Assembly (NCBI GenBank): GCA_964424335.1
Contig: CAYRIY010000020.1
Location: 1 to 43,658, forward strand
Source of the DNA: CAYRIY01 sp964424335
GTDB lineage: Bacteria; Bacillota; Limnochordia; DTU080; RSA5
Length of the DNA: 43,658 nt
Direction of reading: 5' to 3'
Made by a program: the position numbers and the translations under genes. Shown here one piece after another: positions 40,913 to 43,658 of the stretch (the first letter of the stretch is position 1; every line of letters starts with the position of its first letter). The notes below the pieces were generated by a model. It was given only the letters and a program-made list of their open reading frames with translations, was not told the origin of the DNA and ran no database searches.

Positions 40913-41220
40913 CAACTTATCCCTCCATGCCAACCAATCTATGCCGAGTTCGCTCCAACCTCCACCGCTAGGGCTTTTCCCTTTGACCNNNNNNNNNNNN
41001 NNNNNNNNNNNNNNNNNNNNNNNNNNNNNNNNNNNNNNNNNNNNNNNNNNNNNNNNNNNNNNNNNNNNNNNNNNNNNNNNNNNNNNNNCCGGGCGAGGCC
41101 CTTCCTTCTGGAGAAAAGCGCGGGCCCAGCCGCCGGCCCGGGGGAGTAGCCTGGTCGCCGCGAGCGCCGATCTTGCGTCAACCCGTGCGCCAGGAGGCAA
41201 GATAACATCATGCGGCGTCG
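40913..41220. other. gene-free stretch containing a scaffold gap
   Basis: About 308 bases between the Amidase_6-like gene and the next plus-strand gene. It contains the 100-N gap at 40989-41088. The flanks hold no gene I can support; the right flank is GC-rich with short complementary stretches (CCGGCCCGGG). True length and content of the missing segment are unknown. Confidence 0.8.
40989..41088. other. assembly gap (100 N)
   Basis: Exactly 100 consecutive N, a conventional placeholder for a scaffold gap of unknown size. Any reading frame drawn across it is meaningless. Confidence 0.98.
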
Positions 41221-41865
41221 ATGAACGCCCAGAGAGGGGTGCAGCGGCTGTTGCGAAAGAACTGGTTGATGTGGACGGTTGCGGCGTTGCTTGTCTTGGT
41301 CGTCGGCGGGTCATTTTACGCGCTCGGACGCATGTCGGCGGACGAAGGCGGTGGCGATCCCAAGGTCGAGGTGCCGCACCTTTCGCAGGAAGAGCAGGAA
41401 CTCCTAAAGATCAAGATCGCGGCTGCGGAGTTGGAGATCGAAGAAGTTCGGAAAACTGCCGATGGGTGGGTGGTGCGCGTCGCCAAGGACACCGCGGAGC
41501 TCGATCTCGCGAAGATGTCCCAGGAAGCTGCCACCTTCTTTCACGACCTCGCGCGCGCCGATGTTGAGATTGCGGCAACATCCTACGTCGTGCGGACAAG
41601 TGACCTCAAAGACGTTTGGGGCAACCGCCTAACGGATGTTTCGCTGCTTCGCATCGGGCTCGATCGGCCTACCTTTGCCCGGATCAACTGGGGAGGCTTT
41701 GATCCGAAAAACTTTCCTCGAGTGACGGACGACTTTTGGATGCACGACCTCGTCGCCGAAAAAGCCAGGGCACAGCAAAATGAGGGTGGCGAGGGCGGAC
41801 AGGGCAGCGGGAGCGGACAGGGCCAGGGAGGCGAAGACAGCGGATCGTCCGGAGGGGGCGCTTGA
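41221..41865 (+). CDS. membrane-anchored protein with low-complexity tail, unknown
   Basis: A 214-residue protein: a basic N-terminus (MNAQRGVQRLLRKN), one membrane helix (residues 16-36), a coiled or helical stretch (EVPHLSQEEQELLKIKIAAA), then a mixed domain (about residues 75-185, ending near FPRVTDDFWMHDLVAEKA) and a Gly/Ser/Gln/Glu-rich tail. Topology predicts the bulk outside the membrane. No family is recognised. ATG at 41221 is preceded by an in-frame TAA. AGGAGG lies 22 bases upstream and better suits a four-codon frame at 41212 (MRRR-stop), so initiation here may depend on reinitiation or on a different start. Confidence 0.7.
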   Translation: MNAQRGVQRLLRKNWLMWTVAALLVLVVGGSFYALGRMSADEGGGDPKVEVPHLSQEEQELLKIKIAAAELEIEEVRKTADGWVVRVAKDTAELDLAKMSQEAATFFHDLARADVEIAATSYVVRTSDLKDVWGNRLTDVSLLRIGLDRPTFARINWGGFDPKNFPRVTDDFWMHDLVAEKARAQQNEGGEGGQGSGSGQGQGGEDSGSSGGGA

Positions 41866-41994
41866 TTTTGGGAGGGATCGGACGCTTCGATCATGAATTA
41901 CTGCGCTTGGCGCCCGATTCGCTTTTAGGTTTGCGGTTAGTTTTTGAGATCGGGCAGCCGACAACGTGAAGCGATCCACGGGTAGGTGTCCGGC

Positions 41995-43230
41995 ATGGCT
42001 GGCGAAGTATTGAGCGAGCTCGAAACCACTCCTAGGCGACGTCCCACAACGAGCGTCAAAATCGGGTCGGTCACGATCGGTAGCGAGCATCCGATCTGCG
42101 TCCAGTCGATGACCAACACGGACACTGCCGACGTGGACAAGACGGTGGAGCAGGTCGTTCGACTCGCCGAAGCCGGCAGCGAAATCGTCCGGATGACGGT
42201 CAACAACGAAGAGGCCGCCAAAGCCGTTCCCAAGATCGTCGAAAGGCTTCGGGCGATGGGCTGCAACGTGCCCATCGTAGGGGATTTTCACTATAACGGG
42301 CACCTATTGCTCACGCGGTATCCCGACTGCGCTTCCGCACTTGACAAGTATCGGATCAACCCGGGCAACGTCGGCGCCAAGCGTCACGACGAGAACTTCA
42401 AGGCAATCGTCGACAAGGCCGTGGAAAATGGCAAGCCGGTTAGGATCGGCGTTAATTGGGGCTCCCTCGACCAGCAGCTCTTGACCGAGATGATGGACCA
42501 AAACAGCAAGACCTCCAGCCCTAAGGACGCCCGCTCGGTGATGATCGACGCCATGATCGAAAGCGCGCTTCGCTCGGCCCACTTTGCCGAGTCGTGTGGG
42601 CTTGGCGCGGACAGGATCGTGCTGAGCGCCAAGGTGTCCGGGGTCCAAGATCTGGTTCGGGTGTATCGCAAGCTTGCGTCGCTTTGTGACTATCCGCTCC
42701 ACCTCGGACTCACCGAGGCCGGCATGGGCATGAAAGGCATGGTGGCAAGCGCCGCGGGCCTTTCGATCCTACTGCAAGAGGGGATCGGGGACACCATTCG
42801 AGTCTCATTGACGCCTACTCCGGGCGGCGACCGAGCTGAGGAAGTGCGGGTCGCCCAGCAGATTCTCCAATCCCTCGAGATCCGCAGCTTCACGCCGCAG
42901 GTCACGTCGTGTCCGGGTTGCGGACGCACCACAAGCACGTTCTTTCAGCAGATGGCCGAGGAGATCCAAGGCCACATTCAGTCCAAGATGCCCGAATGGC
43001 GACGGGACCATCCCGGCGTTGAGTCGCTCAAGGTAGCGGTGATGGGGTGCGTCGTCAACGGGCCCGGCGAAAGTAAGCACGCAAACATCGGCATCTCGCT
43101 TCCAGGCACCTTTGAGGAGCCCAAGGCACCCGTTTTCGTTGACGGGGAGCTCTACACCACGCTCCGAGGCGAGGGAATCGTCGACTCATTCATTCGCATC
43201 CTCGACGAGTATGTCCAAACTCGCTATTAG
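41995..43230 (+). CDS. ispG: 4-hydroxy-3-methylbut-2-en-1-yl diphosphate synthase
   Basis: A 411-residue [4Fe-4S] enzyme of the MEP isoprenoid pathway (GcpE) that converts MEcPP to HMBPP. The N-terminal TIM-like domain starts with the signature SVTIGSEHPICVQSMTNTDT. The cluster-binding segment has VTSCPGCGRTTSTFF (two Cys) and MGCVVNGPGESKHANIG (third Cys). The start is ATG at 41995 with AGGTG seven bases upstream; a GTG nine bases earlier is possible. It shows that the organism makes isoprenoids by the non-mevalonate route. It is monocistronic, and no other isoprenoid gene lies nearby. Confidence 0.96.
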   Translation: MAGEVLSELETTPRRRPTTSVKIGSVTIGSEHPICVQSMTNTDTADVDKTVEQVVRLAEAGSEIVRMTVNNEEAAKAVPKIVERLRAMGCNVPIVGDFHYNGHLLLTRYPDCASALDKYRINPGNVGAKRHDENFKAIVDKAVENGKPVRIGVNWGSLDQQLLTEMMDQNSKTSSPKDARSVMIDAMIESALRSAHFAESCGLGADRIVLSAKVSGVQDLVRVYRKLASLCDYPLHLGLTEAGMGMKGMVASAAGLSILLQEGIGDTIRVSLTPTPGGDRAEEVRVAQQILQSLEIRSFTPQVTSCPGCGRTTSTFFQQMAEEIQGHIQSKMPEWRRDHPGVESLKVAVMGCVVNGPGESKHANIGISLPGTFEEPKAPVFVDGELYTTLRGEGIVDSFIRILDEYVQTRY

Positions 43231-43434
43231 GTCGCCCCATCCAACTGCGGTTGAGTTTTCCATGGGAATTGTTGTTCAATCCCGATAGGCAAGGAGGCCG
43301 TATGGGCCTCAAACGCTGTCTTCATCGGACTTTCCTCCATTTCGGCGCCGGATTGCCCCGAAAAACTGCGGCACAGAATGGCATTATTCGCGTGCGCGAC
43401 GGTGGCAAACTAAGTGCCGAAGGGAGGTGATACC

Positions 43435-43658
43435 GTGGCACAAGGACAGCAGCGGAATCAGACCCTCATTCCCCAAGCGGCTCAGGCTCTCGACCGCTTC
43501 AAGTATGAGGTTGCCTCAGAGGTGGCCACCACTTCCAACGATCCCCAGGCTCAACTGCTCCAGCAGTGGTACAACGGCCAGACCGGCGGGTATGGCGGCG
43601 ACATTCCTTCCCGCATCTGGGGCGCTGTAGGAGGACATATGGTTCGTCGGATGATCGC
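43435..43658 (+). CDS. alpha/beta-type small acid-soluble spore protein (3' end cut by window edge)
   Basis: At least 74 residues from a GTG at 43435 with the near-perfect site GGGAGGTGAT just upstream. QAAQALDRFKYEVASEVA corresponds to the conserved helix with the GPR protease cleavage region, and GGDIPSRIWGAVGGHMVRRM matches the second DNA-binding helix (GxxxSRxxGxVGGxMVxRMI). These proteins coat DNA in the dormant forespore and protect it, then feed germination. The Gln/Tyr/Gly-rich linker (LLQQWYNGQTGGYGG) is typical. A forespore (sigma-G) promoter was looked for; only a weak CATTATT is seen about 55 bases upstream. It is the best evidence that the host forms endospores. Confidence 0.93.
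   Translation, partial: MAQGQQRNQTLIPQAAQALDRFKYEVASEVATTSNDPQAQLLQQWYNGQTGGYGGDIPSRIWGAVGGHMVRRMI

Noticed and set aside
40286..41314. Single large minus-strand gene running through the N gap
   Set aside because: The frame across unknown bases has no meaning; a good start with ribosome site exists at 40912.
43264..43310. Two short hairpins after ispG (GGGAATTG/CAATCCC and GAGGCC/GGCCTC)
   Set aside because: Neither is followed by a U-tract, and the stems are short; not enough to call a terminator or leader.
1..43658. CRISPR arrays, tRNA or rRNA genes, insertion sequences, prophage genes
   Set aside because: None seen: no regularly spaced repeats, no cloverleaf with TTCRA loop that I could defend, no transposase or integrase motifs on either strand.

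Overview
This window reads as one scaffold segment from an aerobic, endospore-forming, high-GC member of the Bacillota. The support is an alpha/beta-type small acid-soluble spore protein at the right edge, strong AGGAGG-type ribosome binding sites, a DsbA/VKOR disulfide system, MEP-pathway IspG, a Mn-type superoxide dismutase and a c-type cytochrome fusion. No 16S rRNA or other decisive marker is present, so any finer placement (for example near Alicyclobacillaceae) would be a guess. There are 46 supported protein genes, no recognisable rRNA, tRNA, CRISPR array, prophage or insertion sequence, and one 100-N scaffold gap at 40989-41088.

Layout. (1) 1-6580, minus strand: a double-GNAT acetyltransferase (cut by the left edge) overlapping a PIG-L deacetylase-fold gene, an aldo/keto reductase, an MFS transporter overlapping an AbgB-like M20 amidohydrolase, and an RluA-type pseudouridine synthase. 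(2) 6732-8610: a DsbA-like oxidoreductase, a VKOR-family reoxidant and an esterase, closed by a strong terminator. (3) 8907-17985: a membrane protein plus DUF4097-type protein, Nudix, PepA, SodA, DUF2267 and GAF-like proteins, HAD phosphatase, LarA-like protein and a GNAT. (4) 17961-25535: two divergent operons with amidohydrolase, DegT aminotransferase and cupin on the left and two Gfo/Idh dehydrogenases, an HD hydrolase and an M20 dipeptidase on the right. The enzyme set resembles amino-sugar or aminocyclitol metabolism, but no complete known pathway is recognised. (5) 25780-30105: a YtkA/FixH-like secreted protein, CopC, a CopD-cytochrome c fusion, a small membrane protein and a NarL-type two-component pair in one tight operon. 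(6) 30110-33696: a trans-sulfuration-type PLP enzyme, a true formylglycine-generating enzyme with both catalytic cysteines, a small KOW-like protein and a metallo-beta-lactamase-fold hydrolase. (7) 33807-43658: TypA, dihydrolipoamide dehydrogenase, an OmpR/PhoR-like two-component system, a cytosolic Amidase_6-like protein, the gap, a membrane-anchored protein, IspG and the SASP gene.

Three things stand out. The first is the copper/cytochrome c/two-component operon with a formylglycine-generating enzyme nearby; that enzyme family needs copper. The second is the divergent DegT/Gfo-Idh cluster. The third is a set of related long inverted repeats (18900-18930, 21847-21937, 33757-33800) sharing GGCGCTGTT and CGCGACACGTGAA blocks. 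Start codons were chosen by ribosome binding site; GTG and especially TTG starts are unusually common.
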